Source: Daejeonella sp. H1SJ63 (GTDB lineage Bacteria > Bacteroidota > Bacteroidia > Sphingobacteriales > Sphingobacteriaceae). From it: a stretch of DNA of 64,000 nucleotides. The notes beneath the pieces were generated by a model. The model ran no database searches, was not told the origin of the DNA, and saw nothing but the letters and a program-made list of their open reading frames with translations. The stretch spans positions 62,001-126,000 of the forward strand of contig NZ_JARKMZ010000027.1 in NCBI RefSeq assembly GCF_029360775.1, written 5' to 3'. Positions 1 through 8,815 of the stretch are shown piece by piece. Positions within the stretch are counted from its first letter, which is position 1, and the number at the start of each line of letters is the position of its first letter. A program made the position numbers and the translations under genes.

Positions 1-1
1 C

Positions 2-1177
2 GATCCTAAGAGAAACGATTGCGATTATCCGTACAAAGAACTTTCAGGCTGCGGCATCGGATTCAAACTGATTCAGGCATATGCAGCAAAAAATGATATC
101 CCGGCCGGAGATGTCAATGAATACCTCGACCTTGTAGCTGTTAGTATTGCATCAGATATCGTTCCAATTACAGGAGAAAACAGAGTTCTGGCATGGTTTG
201 GATTACAAAAGCTGAATACCAGTCCCTGCAAAGGTCTTTCAGCACTGATGAACCTTTCGGGAAAGAAAGATGATCTGACAATAACAGATGTGGTGTTTAC
301 AATAGGTCCGAGAATAAATGCCGCAGGCAGGATCGATGATGCCAAACATGCTGTAAATCTGCTGATTGCTGACAATGAGAGTTTTGCCTATGAAAAAGGA
401 CAGATCATCAACGATAAAAATACTGAACGTAAAGAGCATGATAGTAATATTACAGAACAGGCTCTGGCAATGATCGATACAGACCCCGCTCTCATCAATA
501 GAAAAACTACGGTTGTTTATAATGAAGAGTGGCATAAAGGTGTTATCGGCATTGTTGCATCCAGACTTACTGAAAAGTATTACCGGCCAACCATTGTCAT
601 GACCAATTCTAACGGATACGCTGCAGGTTCAGCAAGGTCTGTACTTGGTTTCGATCTTTACGAGGCTTTAAATGAGTGCAGCGACTTGCTCGAACAATTC
701 GGGGGGCATAAATATGCAGCCGGTCTGACCATGAAAACAGAGAACATCCCGGCATTCAGGCAAAGATTTGAAGAGGTGGTTTCAAGAACGATAAGTGACG
801 ACCTGCTGATTCAGGCCATATATATCGATGCCGAAATGGACCTGAGCCATATTGATGCCAGGTTCTTCAGAATATTGAAACAGTTTGAGCCATTCGGTCC
901 GCAGAATATGGCCCCGATATTTCTGAGCAGAAATGTTTATACTTACGGTGGAGCATCTGTTGTTGGAAGCAAGCATTTAAAAATGTCTGTGCATCAGGAC
1001 AATTTAACTTATTATAATTGTATCGGATTTGGACTGGCGGAATATTTGCCGCTTATCAACTCCGGAGAAGCTTTTGATATTTGTTATACCATTGAAGAGA
1101 ATATATGGAAAGAGAAACGATCGATCCAGTTGAATATTAAGGGAATACGACCATCTCTTCCAAACCTGCAGAAATGA
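2..1177 (+). CDS. recJ: RecJ single-stranded-DNA-specific 5'-3' exonuclease, 5' end outside window
   Basis: The open frame runs from the first bases of the window (frame of base 2) to TGA at 1175-1177, giving about 391 residues of a protein usually near 570 residues long; the N-terminal part of the DHH domain lies upstream. Visible RecJ hallmarks are [10 protein letters not shown] (about bases 305-335) and the DHHA1 motif [10 protein letters not shown] (about 699-730), both part of the Mn-dependent DHH/DHHA1 phosphoesterase core. The family degrades ssDNA 5' to 3' in RecF-pathway recombination and mismatch or base-excision repair. An internal ATG at 248 is not the start because homologous sequence continues upstream. 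The stop overlaps the lptB start (ATGA). Confidence 0.95.
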   Translation, partial: DPKRNDCDYPYKELSGCGIGFKLIQAYAAKNDIPAGDVNEYLDLVAVSIASDIVPITGENRVLAWFGLQKLNTSPCKGLSALMNLSGKKDDLTITDVVFTIGPRINAAGRIDDAKHAVNLLIADNESFAYEKGQIINDKNTERKEHDSNITEQALAMIDTDPALINRKTTVVYNEEWHKGVIGIVASRLTEKYYRPTIVMTNSNGYAAGSARSVLGFDLYEALNECSDLLEQFGGHKYAAGLTMKTENIPAFRQRFEEVVSRTISDDLLIQAIYIDAEMDLSHIDARFFRILKQFEPFGPQNMAPIFLSRNVYTYGGASVVGSKHLKMSVHQDNLTYYNCIGFGLAEYLPLINSGEAFDICYTIEENIWKEKRSIQLNIKGIRPSLPNLQK

Positions 1178-1908
1178 TACTAAGAGCCGAAAATCTTGTA
1201 AAAAAATATAAACAGCGAACTGTTGTGAACAATGTGTCTTTCCATGTTTCACAAGGCGAAATTGTTGGATTACTTGGACCCAATGGTGCGGGAAAAACTA
1301 CATCATTCTACATGATCGTGGGCCTGATCAAGCCAAACGAAGGTCATGTTTTTTTAGATGAAGAGGATATTACTGAAGACCCTATGTACCGACGTGCACA
1401 GAAAGGTATAGGTTATCTCGCACAGGAAGCATCCGTATTCAGGAAGCTGACGGTTGAAGACAATATCAAAGCCGTTCTGGAAATGACCAGATTGAGTAAG
1501 GAGGAGCAAAGAGATAAGCTTGAACAGCTGATCGATGAATTCAGCCTGCATAAAGTTCGCAAAAACCGGGGGGACCTGCTTTCGGGTGGAGAACGTCGTC
1601 GTACAGAAATTTCAAGAGCTCTGGCTGCTGACCCAAATTTCATTCTTCTCGATGAACCCTTTGCGGGCGTTGATCCTATTGCCGTTGAAGAAATTCAGAG
1701 CATTGTAGCTAAACTCAAACTCAGAAATATCGGAATTCTGATCACCGACCATAACGTTCAGGAAACCCTTTCCATTACCGACAGGGCTTATCTGCTTGCA
1801 GAAGGAAAGATCATGCTGACCGGTACTCCACAGGAGATCGCAGATAATGAAATGGCCAAAAAATTCTATCTTGGCCAAAATTTCGAGTTACGGAAGAAGA
1901 AACTATAA
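1174..1908 (+). CDS. lptB: LPS export ABC transporter ATP-binding protein LptB
   Basis: A 244-residue single-domain ABC ATPase. Walker A GPNGAGKT is at residues 35-42, Q-loop Gln84, signature LSGGE 136-140 followed by RRR, Walker [14 protein letters not shown] with Glu161, and H-loop His193. The [15 protein letters not shown] block and length are typical of LptB, which with the LptF/LptG permeases drives lipopolysaccharide from the inner membrane to the Lpt bridge. The ATG overlaps the recJ stop by 4 nt, so the two are translationally coupled. No LptF/G or LptC gene is adjacent; an OstA-domain protein is encoded far away at 52177-54177. Confidence 0.93.
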   Translation: MILRAENLVKKYKQRTVVNNVSFHVSQGEIVGLLGPNGAGKTTSFYMIVGLIKPNEGHVFLDEEDITEDPMYRRAQKGIGYLAQEASVFRKLTVEDNIKAVLEMTRLSKEEQRDKLEQLIDEFSLHKVRKNRGDLLSGGERRRTEISRALAADPNFILLDEPFAGVDPIAVEEIQSIVAKLKLRNIGILITDHNVQETLSITDRAYLLAEGKIMLTGTPQEIADNEMAKKFYLGQNFELRKKKL

Positions 1909-1932
1909 ATCCGGCAGAAATCATTATAAATC

Positions 1933-3441
1933 ATGACAATTGTAAATTCCATTTTTACCTGGATTATGAAAAAGCGGATGCATCAGATCGAGCTTTTCAT
2001 AAAATATCCTTATGATGTCCAGGACGAATGGTTTCACTCCTTAATTTCAACTGCTCAAAATACAGAATGGGGAAAATTGTACGGCTACTCAAGCATCGCC
2101 AATCAGGAACAGTTTAAAGAAAGAGTTCCGATTCAGACCTACGACAGCCTTAAACCCTATATTGAAAAAATGCTTGCCGGCGAGCAAAACGTATTATGGC
2201 CATCAGAGATAAAATGGTTCGCAAAATCTTCAGGAACCACAAACGACAGAAGTAAATTCATCCCTGTAAGCGAAGAATCCATGGAAGAATGCCACTTCAA
2301 AGGTGGCAAAGATTTGCTTTCAATGTATTGCAATAACCGCCCGGATACACGGATTTTCACCGGAAAATGTCTTGTATTGGGGGGCAGCCATCAGATTAAT
2401 CAGCTTAATTCAGACTCCTGCTATGGCGATCTTTCTGCCGTACTCATAAAAAACCTGCCTTTCTGGGCTGAATTCTACCGGACCCCCGAGATGTCTATCA
2501 CACTGATGGAAAACTTCGAAGAGAAAGTAGAGAAAATTGCACAGGCAACAATTGATGTGAATGTCACCAATATTGCCGGAGTACCAACCTGGAACCTGGT
2601 CCTTGCAAAAAGAATCCTTGAAATAACAGGCAAGAACAACCTGCTTGAAGTATGGCCAAATCTCGAATTTTATTTCCATGGTGCCGTAAACTTCAACCCT
2701 TACCGTGAACAGTTTAAAAAGCTGATTCCTTCAGACAGGATGTATTATCTGGAAACCTATAATGCATCAGAAGGATTCTTCGGTATACAGGATCAGCCAA
2801 ACTCTGAGGAGCTGCTGCTGATGCTCGACTATGGTATTTATTATGAGTTCCTTCCTATGGAGGACTTTCATAAAGAGAATCCCCAAACCCTTAGCCTCGA
2901 TCAGGTTGATCTGAATAAAAATTACGCGCTGATTATTTCAACCAATGCCGGACTATGGCGATACATGATTGGCGATACCATCAAATTCACCAGCCTTAAT
3001 CCTCACAGAATTCAGATAACCGGCCGTACCAAACATTTCATTAATGCCTTTGGCGAAGAACTGATCATTGATAATGCAGAGAAAGGCCTTAGTAAAGCCT
3101 GCAAGGAAACCGGAGCCGTGATCCGCGATTACACTGCCTGTCCGATTTATTTTAAGGGTAATGATGCAGGAGGACATGAATGGATCATCGAATTTGAGCA
3201 GAAGCCTGATGATATGGAACGCTTTACCGATGTGCTCGACCAGACATTAAGAGAGGTAAATTCAGATTACGACGCAAAACGTTTCAAGGATATGGCTTTA
3301 CGCCGCCCACTGGTACACCTTGCGCCGGATGGAACCTTCTACCACTGGATGAGGAACAGAGGCAAGCTTGGCGGACAGCATAAAGTTCCACGTCTGGCTA
3401 ATGACCGGGCCTATGTTGATGAGATCCTGAAATTGTTGTAA
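1933..3441 (+). CDS. GH3-family (auxin-responsive-promoter type) acyl-acid amide synthetase
   Basis: A 502-residue soluble protein of the GH3 family, adenylating enzymes that in plants conjugate hormones such as jasmonate or auxin to amino acids; the bacterial substrate is unknown. The ATP-binding motif SSGTT is at residues 99-103 (context FAKSSGTTNDRSKFIP); the central YLETYNASEGFFG and the later GRTKHFINAFGEEL also fit the family. It starts 24 nt after lptB and is probably cotranscribed with it, which hints at an envelope or lipid role but does not prove one. No signal peptide or membrane segment is visible. Family assignment is firm; function is not. Confidence 0.88.
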   Translation: MTIVNSIFTWIMKKRMHQIELFIKYPYDVQDEWFHSLISTAQNTEWGKLYGYSSIANQEQFKERVPIQTYDSLKPYIEKMLAGEQNVLWPSEIKWFAKSSGTTNDRSKFIPVSEESMEECHFKGGKDLLSMYCNNRPDTRIFTGKCLVLGGSHQINQLNSDSCYGDLSAVLIKNLPFWAEFYRTPEMSITLMENFEEKVEKIAQATIDVNVTNIAGVPTWNLVLAKRILEITGKNNLLEVWPNLEFYFHGAVNFNPYREQFKKLIPSDRMYYLETYNASEGFFGIQDQPNSEELLLMLDYGIYYEFLPMEDFHKENPQTLSLDQVDLNKNYALIISTNAGLWRYMIGDTIKFTSLNPHRIQITGRTKHFINAFGEELIIDNAEKGLSKACKETGAVIRDYTACPIYFKGNDAGGHEWIIEFEQKPDDMERFTDVLDQTLREVNSDYDAKRFKDMALRRPLVHLAPDGTFYHWMRNRGKLGGQHKVPRLANDRAYVDEILKLL

Positions 3442-3714
3442 TACTCTTGTATTAAAAGAAACGAAATTATTTAAAAGCTTTCAGCTCATCAAAGAACCCT
3501 TACTAAAAAGCCACAATTTATTAGAACCTGTATATAGTTCAAGCCGTTTAAATCACAACCTTTTCTTTAAAATATTACAACTATTACTTAGCGTAAAATA
3601 CTTTTATATCACATTTATAGAATATGTATTTTCACTTTAATGTTTTACAGCAGGAAAGGGGCGCCGAAAACCCTGAAGAGAGTAGGTGAACTAAATTATT
3701 TAGCTAAAATACTT

Positions 3715-5229
3715 ATGAAAAAGTATGTACGATCAGCAGGTTTAATTATTTGTATTTTCATATTTGGTTATGACTCTTTTTGCCAGGAGGTAGGAATTTT
3801 TGAAGGCCATAACGACATTGGCAGCAATGTAAAACCTGGTTCAGCAACCTATATTTCCGCAACACAACAGTATATCATTTCAGGTGCCGGCGAGAATGTC
3901 TGGTCTGATCACGATGAGTTTCAATATGTGTGGAAACGCATGAAAGGGGATTTTATCCTTTATACCCGTGCTGCATTTGTAGGATGGAATGGCGTGGAAC
4001 AACACCGTAAAGTGGGTTGGATGGTTCGTAAAAGCCTGGATGGCAAGTCCGCCAATGTAAACGCGGTAGTACATGGAGACGGACTTACCGCCCTTCAGTT
4101 TCGTAGAACAACAGGAGCTATTACAGAAGAGAAACGCTCTAAACTAACACATGCTGATGTAATTCAATTAGAAAGAAAAGGTAATATCTTCACTATGAGA
4201 GTAGCCCGGTTCGGCGAGCCATTTATAACTGAAGAATTGTCTGATATTGACTTGGGCGAGGAGGTATATGTAGGGTTATTTGTAGGATCTCATAATAAGG
4301 ATGTGGTGGAAACCGGCGTATTCCGTGATGTGCAAATTACCATTCCTGTTAAAGGAGAAGCTGATAACAGATCATCCATGACATTGGGAAGTAATTTAGA
4401 AGTGATGGAAATTGCTACAGGTAACCGTGAAGTTATTTATAATGTGCCTAATTCAATTCAGGCTCCAAACTGGACAAATGATGGCAAAAGCCTGATCTAT
4501 AATGGCAGCGATGGGCTGATCTATAACTTCGATCTGGCTTCCCGCAAACCAAAACTTGTGAATACCGGGAAAGTGAAAAGTAATAATAATGATCATGTAA
4601 TTTCTTTCGACGGGACAATGCTGGGTTTAAGCAGCTCGGTGAAAGAATTAGGGGGGTCTATTATTTATACCGTTCCGATTACCGGCGGTACGCCTAAACA
4701 AATTACATCACGCGGCCCTTCGTATTTGCATGGATGGTCTCCCGATGGAAAAGACCTGGTTTTTTGCGGCGAACGCAATGGGGAATATGATGTATATAAA
4801 ATACCTGCAGCAGGCGGGGCGGAAATAAGGCTCACTGATTCAAAAGGCTTAGATGACGGCCCGGAATATTCCCCTGACGGGAAATACATTTACTTTAATT
4901 CCGTTCGTTCAGGTCTTATGCAAATATGGAGAATGAAACCTGATGGAAGTAATCAGGAACAAGTAACAAATGACGAGTTCAATAACTGGTTTGCTCATAT
5001 TTCTCCTGATGGCAAATCAATGGTTTTTCTGTCTTTCCTGAAAGAGGAAGTTGCGCCGGGAATGCATCCGCCATATAAACATGTATATATTCGGTATATG
5101 CCAATTACAGGTGGTAATCCAAAAGTTTTGGCTTATGTTTATGGCGGACAGGGCACAATCAATACCCCTTCATGGTCTCCGGATAGCAAAAAAATTGCTT
5201 TTATCAGCAATAGCAATCATAACCAATAG
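3715..5229 (+). CDS. Secreted TolB-like beta-propeller protein with N-terminal lectin-like domain
   Basis: The start is placed at ATG 3715 (MKKYVRSAG...), 75 nt inside the longest open frame, because a Sec signal peptide then begins at residue 1 and ends near YDSFCQ. Residues about 25-190 look like a concanavalin-like/DUF1349-type sandwich (GDFILYTRAAF, GWMVRKSLDG, VYVGLFVGSH). Residues about 205-500 hold repeated PD40/TolB-type blades with the recurring core WSPDGK, YSPDGKYIYF, ISPDGKSMVF and WSPDSKKIAF, implying a periplasmic or surface beta-propeller. Such proteins are common in Bacteroidota and are sometimes misnamed TolB; no Tol-Pal genes are nearby. Binding partner unknown. Confidence 0.82.
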   Translation: MKKYVRSAGLIICIFIFGYDSFCQEVGIFEGHNDIGSNVKPGSATYISATQQYIISGAGENVWSDHDEFQYVWKRMKGDFILYTRAAFVGWNGVEQHRKVGWMVRKSLDGKSANVNAVVHGDGLTALQFRRTTGAITEEKRSKLTHADVIQLERKGNIFTMRVARFGEPFITEELSDIDLGEEVYVGLFVGSHNKDVVETGVFRDVQITIPVKGEADNRSSMTLGSNLEVMEIATGNREVIYNVPNSIQAPNWTNDGKSLIYNGSDGLIYNFDLASRKPKLVNTGKVKSNNNDHVISFDGTMLGLSSSVKELGGSIIYTVPITGGTPKQITSRGPSYLHGWSPDGKDLVFCGERNGEYDVYKIPAAGGAEIRLTDSKGLDDGPEYSPDGKYIYFNSVRSGLMQIWRMKPDGSNQEQVTNDEFNNWFAHISPDGKSMVFLSFLKEEVAPGMHPPYKHVYIRYMPITGGNPKVLAYVYGGQGTINTPSWSPDSKKIAFISNSNHNQ

Positions 5230-5269
5230 ATACAGGTAAGCAGGCAGTCATTTAATTTGCCCGGATTAA

Positions 5270-5456
5270 AGCCAGGCATGGCTTACAGGCAAATCTCACT
5301 GAATTGGAATTGGCAAGGGTTTTAAAAAAATCTGCGTGTTACCCTGGTATTGATTGGTGCCGGGCAAGCCGGAGAAGGTAAGCGATTATCCAGTATATCT
5401 GCAATTATGAGTTCACAAAAGAGGAATTAAGCCGTATTGAAAGTATTTTACAATAG
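5270..5456 (+). pseudogene. Decayed C-terminal fragment of an aldo/keto reductase
   Basis: No intact frame exists, but pieces in successive frames match the C-terminal end of the YghZ/MgrA-type aldo/keto reductases in order: a short LELARVLKK-like piece, RVTLVLIGAGQ (family form VTSVLIGAS), and finally FTKEELSRIESILQ followed by TAG at 5454-5456, the family's last helix. The frame changes between pieces show at least two indels. Upstream parts of the gene are absent, since the beta-propeller gene ends at 5229. This is inference from motif order, not from an alignment. Confidence 0.6.
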
Positions 5457-5473
5457 CCCTTGCGATGACGATC

Positions 5474-5505
5474 TCAGTTTGGAAGGTATCGGACTTCCAA
5501 ACTGA
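5474..5505. repeat. 12-bp perfect inverted repeat with 8-nt loop
   Basis: The arms TCAGTTTGGAAG (5474-5485) and CTTCCAAACTGA (5494-5505) are exact reverse complements around GTATCGGA. It lies just after the aldo/keto reductase debris. A weak T-rich stretch follows, so it could act as a terminator or be the end of a lost mobile element. The remaining bases up to 5637 hold no recognisable gene. Confidence 0.6.
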
Positions 5506-5637
5506 TTTTCCGGCAATTTTCATTGCTCCTTTTTATATGATATAAGACCGATGAAACTTACATGCACCCTCCAGGAGAAACCCATGCATTAAAACGAGGC
5601 ATTCCGGGAATATGCAGCTATTATTGCAATATTTTTA

Positions 5638-6681
5638 TTAATACTCCTTTTTAGGGAAAACCAACGATGCTACTATACTTGTAGTTAAAATCAACAGGAT
5701 AATAAACAGGGAATGCATCGTAGTGAAGCCCCATAAGGTCAGCCAGTGATGTGCAAGCATCTTCACCCCGATAAATACCAGCAGGAATGCCAAACCTACT
5801 TTCAGATAATGGAATTTATGAATCACATTAACTAACAGGAAGAACATGGACCTTAATCCCAGAATAGCGAAAATATTGGAAAAGAATACGATAAAAGGGT
5901 CTTTAGTTACCGCAAAAATGGCCGGTATTGAGTCGACAGCAAAGATCAGGTCAGTGAATTCTACAATAAGCAATACAATAAATAATGGCGTAACCATTTT
6001 CTTGCCATCAACTTTCAGGAAGAACTTATTACCGGCATATTCCGGGTAGACAGAGAAGTATTTAGATGCAAATCTGACTACCTTATGATTCTCCGTATCG
6101 ATCTTCTCTTCTTCATCCTTGCTCAGGAACATGCTTACCCCGGTATAAATCAGGAATGCCCCGAAAATATAAAGTATCCAGCCAAACTGATTGATCAGGC
6201 CCGATCCAATGAAGATAAACAGGAATCTCATTAATACCGCTCCGATAATTCCCCAGAACAATACCCGGTGATAATATTTCTCATCAACACCAAATGCTGA
6301 AAATATGAGCACCATGACAAAAATATTATCTACAGAAAGCGCATATTCAATGACATAACCTGTAAGAAATTCCAGGGCAAGGTTCTGCTTGTATATTGCA
6401 AGACTGGCTTCAAAATTATCCGGAATAAGAGTGATATTATGGAGGTGTTTGCTTGTAATTTCCTGTAATTGCGCAAAATTAGTGATGCCGTGAAGTATCT
6501 CACCCTCTGTAAGCAATATAAAGTAAAATCCGATAGCGAAACTCACCCATATAAAACTCATGATGGCAGCTTCTTTCATACTAACCTTATGATCTTTTTT
6601 ATTAAAAAGACCAAGGTCAATTGAAAGTATAAGGACAATAAAGAGCAGGAAACCTCCGAAGAATATAATCTCGTTTGACAT
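5638..6681 (-). CDS. TerC-family integral membrane protein
   Basis: A 347-residue polytopic protein with about nine hydrophobic segments. It shows the TerC-family acidic residues inside membrane helices: EYALSVDNIFV (about residue 112) and VEFTDLIFAVDSIPAI (about residue 240), which are thought to bind metal. Family members (TerC, Alx, MeeY/MeeF) are linked to tellurite resistance, manganese export and metallation of exported proteins; here no other ter genes are present, so a manganese-export role is more likely (inference). It starts 2 nt after the stop of the upstream polyprenyl synthase on the same strand, suggesting one transcript. Confidence 0.9.
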   Translation of the reverse strand: MSNEIIFFGGFLLFIVLILSIDLGLFNKKDHKVSMKEAAIMSFIWVSFAIGFYFILLTEGEILHGITNFAQLQEITSKHLHNITLIPDNFEASLAIYKQNLALEFLTGYVIEYALSVDNIFVMVLIFSAFGVDEKYYHRVLFWGIIGAVLMRFLFIFIGSGLINQFGWILYIFGAFLIYTGVSMFLSKDEEEKIDTENHKVVRFASKYFSVYPEYAGNKFFLKVDGKKMVTPLFIVLLIVEFTDLIFAVDSIPAIFAVTKDPFIVFFSNIFAILGLRSMFFLLVNVIHKFHYLKVGLAFLLVFIGVKMLAHHWLTLWGFTTMHSLFIILLILTTSIVASLVFPKKEY

Positions 6682-6683
6682 TT

Positions 6684-7658
6684 TTATTTTTTACGTTCAG
6701 TAGTAAAGCGGACAAGCTGCTCCAGCGCTTTGCGCGAGCTATGATCCGGTAATTCATTTAAAATATTGAAAGCTTCCTGTTGATAGTGCAGCATCTGCGA
6801 ATAGGCATAATCCATCCCGCCACTATTTCTGACAAAATCGATAATCTCTGAAACCCTGGCACTCTCCTCATTATGATTTTTCACAAGATTGATAATCCTT
6901 CGCTTTTCAGAGTCAGAGGCTTTATTCAAAGCATAAATCAGGGGGAGGGTGATCTTTTTTTCCTTGATATCAATACCAAGAGGCTTTCCGATATCATCTG
7001 TACCGAAATCAAAAAGATCATCTTTTATCTGAAAAGCTATTCCAACCTTCTCACCAAAAAGCCGCATCTTTTCAACGGTCTCTGCATCAGCGCCGGCCGA
7101 AGCAGCCCCGCATGCACAGCAGGAGGCAATTAAAGAAGCAGTTTTCTGACGAATAACTTCATAATAAACTTTTTCATCAATATCCAGCCGTCTTGCCTTT
7201 TCGATCTGAAGCAATTCTCCCTCACTCATCTGTTTTACAGCTTCAGAAACGATTCTGAGCAACTCAAAATCGCCATTATTTATTGAAAGAAGTAATCCCT
7301 TTGAAAGCAGATAATCACCAACCAATACAGCAATCTTGTTTTTCCAAAGCGCATTCACCGAGAAAAATCCACGGCGCTGATAAGAATTATCAACCACATC
7401 ATCGTGAACAAGAGTTGCAGTATGTAAAAGTTCAACAAGAGCCGCTCCGCGATAAGTTGCCTCAGTTATGCCTCCACAAAGACTGGCAGAAAAGAAAACA
7501 AACATCGGACGGATTTGCTTGCCTTTTCGCTTTACGATATAATGAGTAATACGATCAAGAAGCGGAACAGAACTTTGCATGGACGTTTTGAACTTTGCTT
7601 CAAAAGTATCCAGTTCTCCGGCTATCGGCTTTTTGATCTCGTCGAGACTCAGCATCAA
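6684..7658 (-). CDS. Long-chain polyprenyl diphosphate synthase
   Basis: A 324-residue trans-isoprenyl diphosphate synthase. The first Asp-rich motif DDVVD is at residues 86-90, preceded by the KGKQIRP substrate-binding segment (45-51); the second Asp-rich motif DDLFD is at 213-217. Small residues before the first motif (LLHTATLVHDD) fit a long-chain enzyme such as hepta- or octaprenyl diphosphate synthase supplying the menaquinone tail rather than a farnesyl synthase. A second Met follows the first, so the start could be 7655. A -7 box on this strand lies at 7688-7695. Chain length is inference. Confidence 0.9.
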   Translation of the reverse strand: MMLSLDEIKKPIAGELDTFEAKFKTSMQSSVPLLDRITHYIVKRKGKQIRPMFVFFSASLCGGITEATYRGAALVELLHTATLVHDDVVDNSYQRRGFFSVNALWKNKIAVLVGDYLLSKGLLLSINNGDFELLRIVSEAVKQMSEGELLQIEKARRLDIDEKVYYEVIRQKTASLIASCCACGAASAGADAETVEKMRLFGEKVGIAFQIKDDLFDFGTDDIGKPLGIDIKEKKITLPLIYALNKASDSEKRRIINLVKNHNEESARVSEIIDFVRNSGGMDYAYSQMLHYQQEAFNILNELPDHSSRKALEQLVRFTTERKK

Positions 7659-7687
7659 TTTCTGAGGGCTTGCTTAATTTATTTCTG

Positions 7688-7695
7688 CAAACATA
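7688..7695 (-). promoter_or_regulatory. Candidate -7 box for the polyprenyl synthase gene
   Basis: On the minus strand this reads TATGTTTG, a match to the Bacteroidota -7 element TAnnTTTG, 29 nt before the start codon. No clear TTTG -33 element was found. Confidence 0.5.
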
Positions 7696-7791
7696 TCGAA
7701 AAAGGCGGATTATTTCAGCACGAAAACGAAGGTAGCAGCGCAGCAAAAGACCGAAAATTTCCAAAACCCTGTAATGTTTACAGAATTTTGA

Positions 7792-7799
7792 TACTTTTG
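7792..7799 (+). promoter_or_regulatory. Candidate -7 box for tRNA-Ser
   Basis: TACTTTTG matches the Bacteroidota -7 consensus TAnnTTTG and ends 10 nt before the first tRNA base, a fitting distance for transcription start just upstream of the mature tRNA. Confidence 0.6.
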
Positions 7800-7809
7800 C
7801 ATCCCTTAT

Positions 7810-7897
7810 GGAGAGGTGTCCGAGTGGTTGAAGGAGCACGCCTGGAAAGTGTGTATACCTCAAAAGGGTATCGAGGGTTCGAATCCCTCTCTCTCCG
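7810..7897 (+). tRNA. tRNA-Ser (anticodon GGA)
   Basis: An 88-nt class II tRNA. The acceptor stem GGAGAGG (7810-7816) pairs with TCTCTCC (7890-7896, one G-T pair), with discriminator G at 7897. The anticodon stem CACGC/GTGTG (7837-7841, 7849-7853) encloses loop CTGGAAA with anticodon GGA at 7844-7846. The T-arm is GAGGGTTCGAATCCCTC, and the long variable arm is that of serine tRNAs. CCA is not encoded. It has its own candidate promoter and a terminator 13 nt downstream. Confidence 0.97.
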
Positions 7898-8021
7898 CAA
7901 AGAACTGATTCCCCGACCTAGTCGGGGTTTTTGTTTTTAGCAAGTTACCTGGCCTCAGGGCCTGAGCAAATTGCTAAAAACAAAAATTAGTGAGCGCAGC
8001 GAACGGAATCAGTTCTTTGCG
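7896..8021. repeat. Large imperfect inverted repeat at the tRNA-Ser 3' flank
   Basis: CGCAAAGAACTGATTCC (7896-7912) is repeated in reverse complement at 8005-8021, and TTTTTGTTTTTAGCAA (7928-7943) in reverse complement at 7971-7986. Between these paired blocks the two arms differ: the left arm carries the terminator hairpin, the right arm carries TTAGTGAGCGCAGCGAAC (7987-8004). The left arm begins with the last two bases of the tRNA gene. Confidence 0.85.
7911..7936 (+). terminator. Rho-independent terminator of tRNA-Ser
   Basis: CCCCGAC (7911-7917) and GTCGGGG (7921-7927) form a 7-bp GC-rich stem with loop CTA, followed by T-rich TTTTTGTTTTT. Confidence 0.9.
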
Positions 8022-8136
8022 ACCTCCCCCCCACTTGGATCAGCGACAGCTAATCCCGATTTACTTACTTACCAGGCCCTCCTGCTTGAACAAAAGCGTA
8101 AAAAACAAAAATTAGTGAGCGCAGCGAACGGAATCA
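7975..8136 (+). repeat. Pair of 37-38 bp direct repeats
   Basis: Copy 1 at 7975-8011 and copy 2 at 8099-8136 are identical except for one extra A in copy 2; both carry AAAATTAGTGAGCGCAGCG and end in GGAATCA. Copy 2 ends exactly where recognisable ORF6N coding sequence begins (8137). About 87 nt separate the copies. Confidence 0.9.
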
Positions 8137-8600
8137 ATAGACCGCGACTTAGCCGTACTATATCAGGTAGAGACAGGGGTCTTAAAACAAGCAGTAAGAA
8201 GAAATATAACCAGGGTTCCTCAAGACTTTATGTTTGAAATGAATAAAGAGGAATTTGCGAATTGGAGATCACAATTTGTGATCTCCAATTCGGATCAGAT
8301 GGGCTTGCGCTATCTTCCTTTTTGCTTTACCGGGCAGGGTGTAGCGATACTCTCAAGTGTTTTAAACAGCGAAAAAGCAATAAATATGCTAACATCCAAA
8401 TCATACGTATATTCACACGCATCCGGCAAATGTTTATTGACAACACTGATTTACGATTGGAAATCGAAATAATCAAAGCCAGACTGCATAAGCATGATAA
8501 AAATATGGAAGTCGTTTTCCGCTACCTCGATGAGCTGATTGACCGAAAAGCAAAACCACAAACACGTAAAAGGATCGGTTTTAAATCTGATGATCTATAA
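8137..8600 (+). pseudogene. ORF6N-domain (phage antirepressor-like) DNA-binding protein, truncated and frameshifted
   Basis: Reading from 8137 gives IDRDLAVLYQVETGVLKQAV, then NITRVPQDFMF and NKEEFANWRSQF, the middle of the ORF6N domain found in many Bacteroidota mobile-element proteins. At about 8380-8385 the frame shifts by one, and the second frame continues with NIQIIRIFTRIRQM and RKRIGFKSDDL to TAA at 8600, the usual C terminus. The first 25-35 residues are missing: homology starts abruptly at the end of a direct repeat. Both the lost start and the frameshift argue that it is dead. Family function: Bro-N/KilA-N-like DNA-binding regulators. Confidence 0.8.
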
Positions 8601-8815
8601 AATTCTGTACAGGGAATCGAAAAAGCATCTCTGAAAGAATTGTAATCAGTTTAGTTTCTTACAGCTAGTTCTGATTATGAAAATCTATTTACAGATTGAT
8701 CATCACCCTCAATCAATCTACCTCATTAAAGCATTATAAAAGACTCAAACCAGGAATCCTGTTTTTTTAATGAGGATGATATTAAAGCACAAATATTTCA
8801 TTAGTTTTATTTCTA

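Noticed and set aside
248..1177. ATG at 248 as the start of recJ
   Set aside because: RecJ-like sequence continues upstream to the window edge in the same frame.
7971..8237. 88-codon plus-strand frame
   Set aside because: It runs through both repeats, has no recognisable protein, and ends within the ORF6N remnant in another frame.
8753..8780. Possible terminator (CAGGAATCCTG plus T run)
   Set aside because: The palindrome has no room for a loop and upstream sequence has no live gene.
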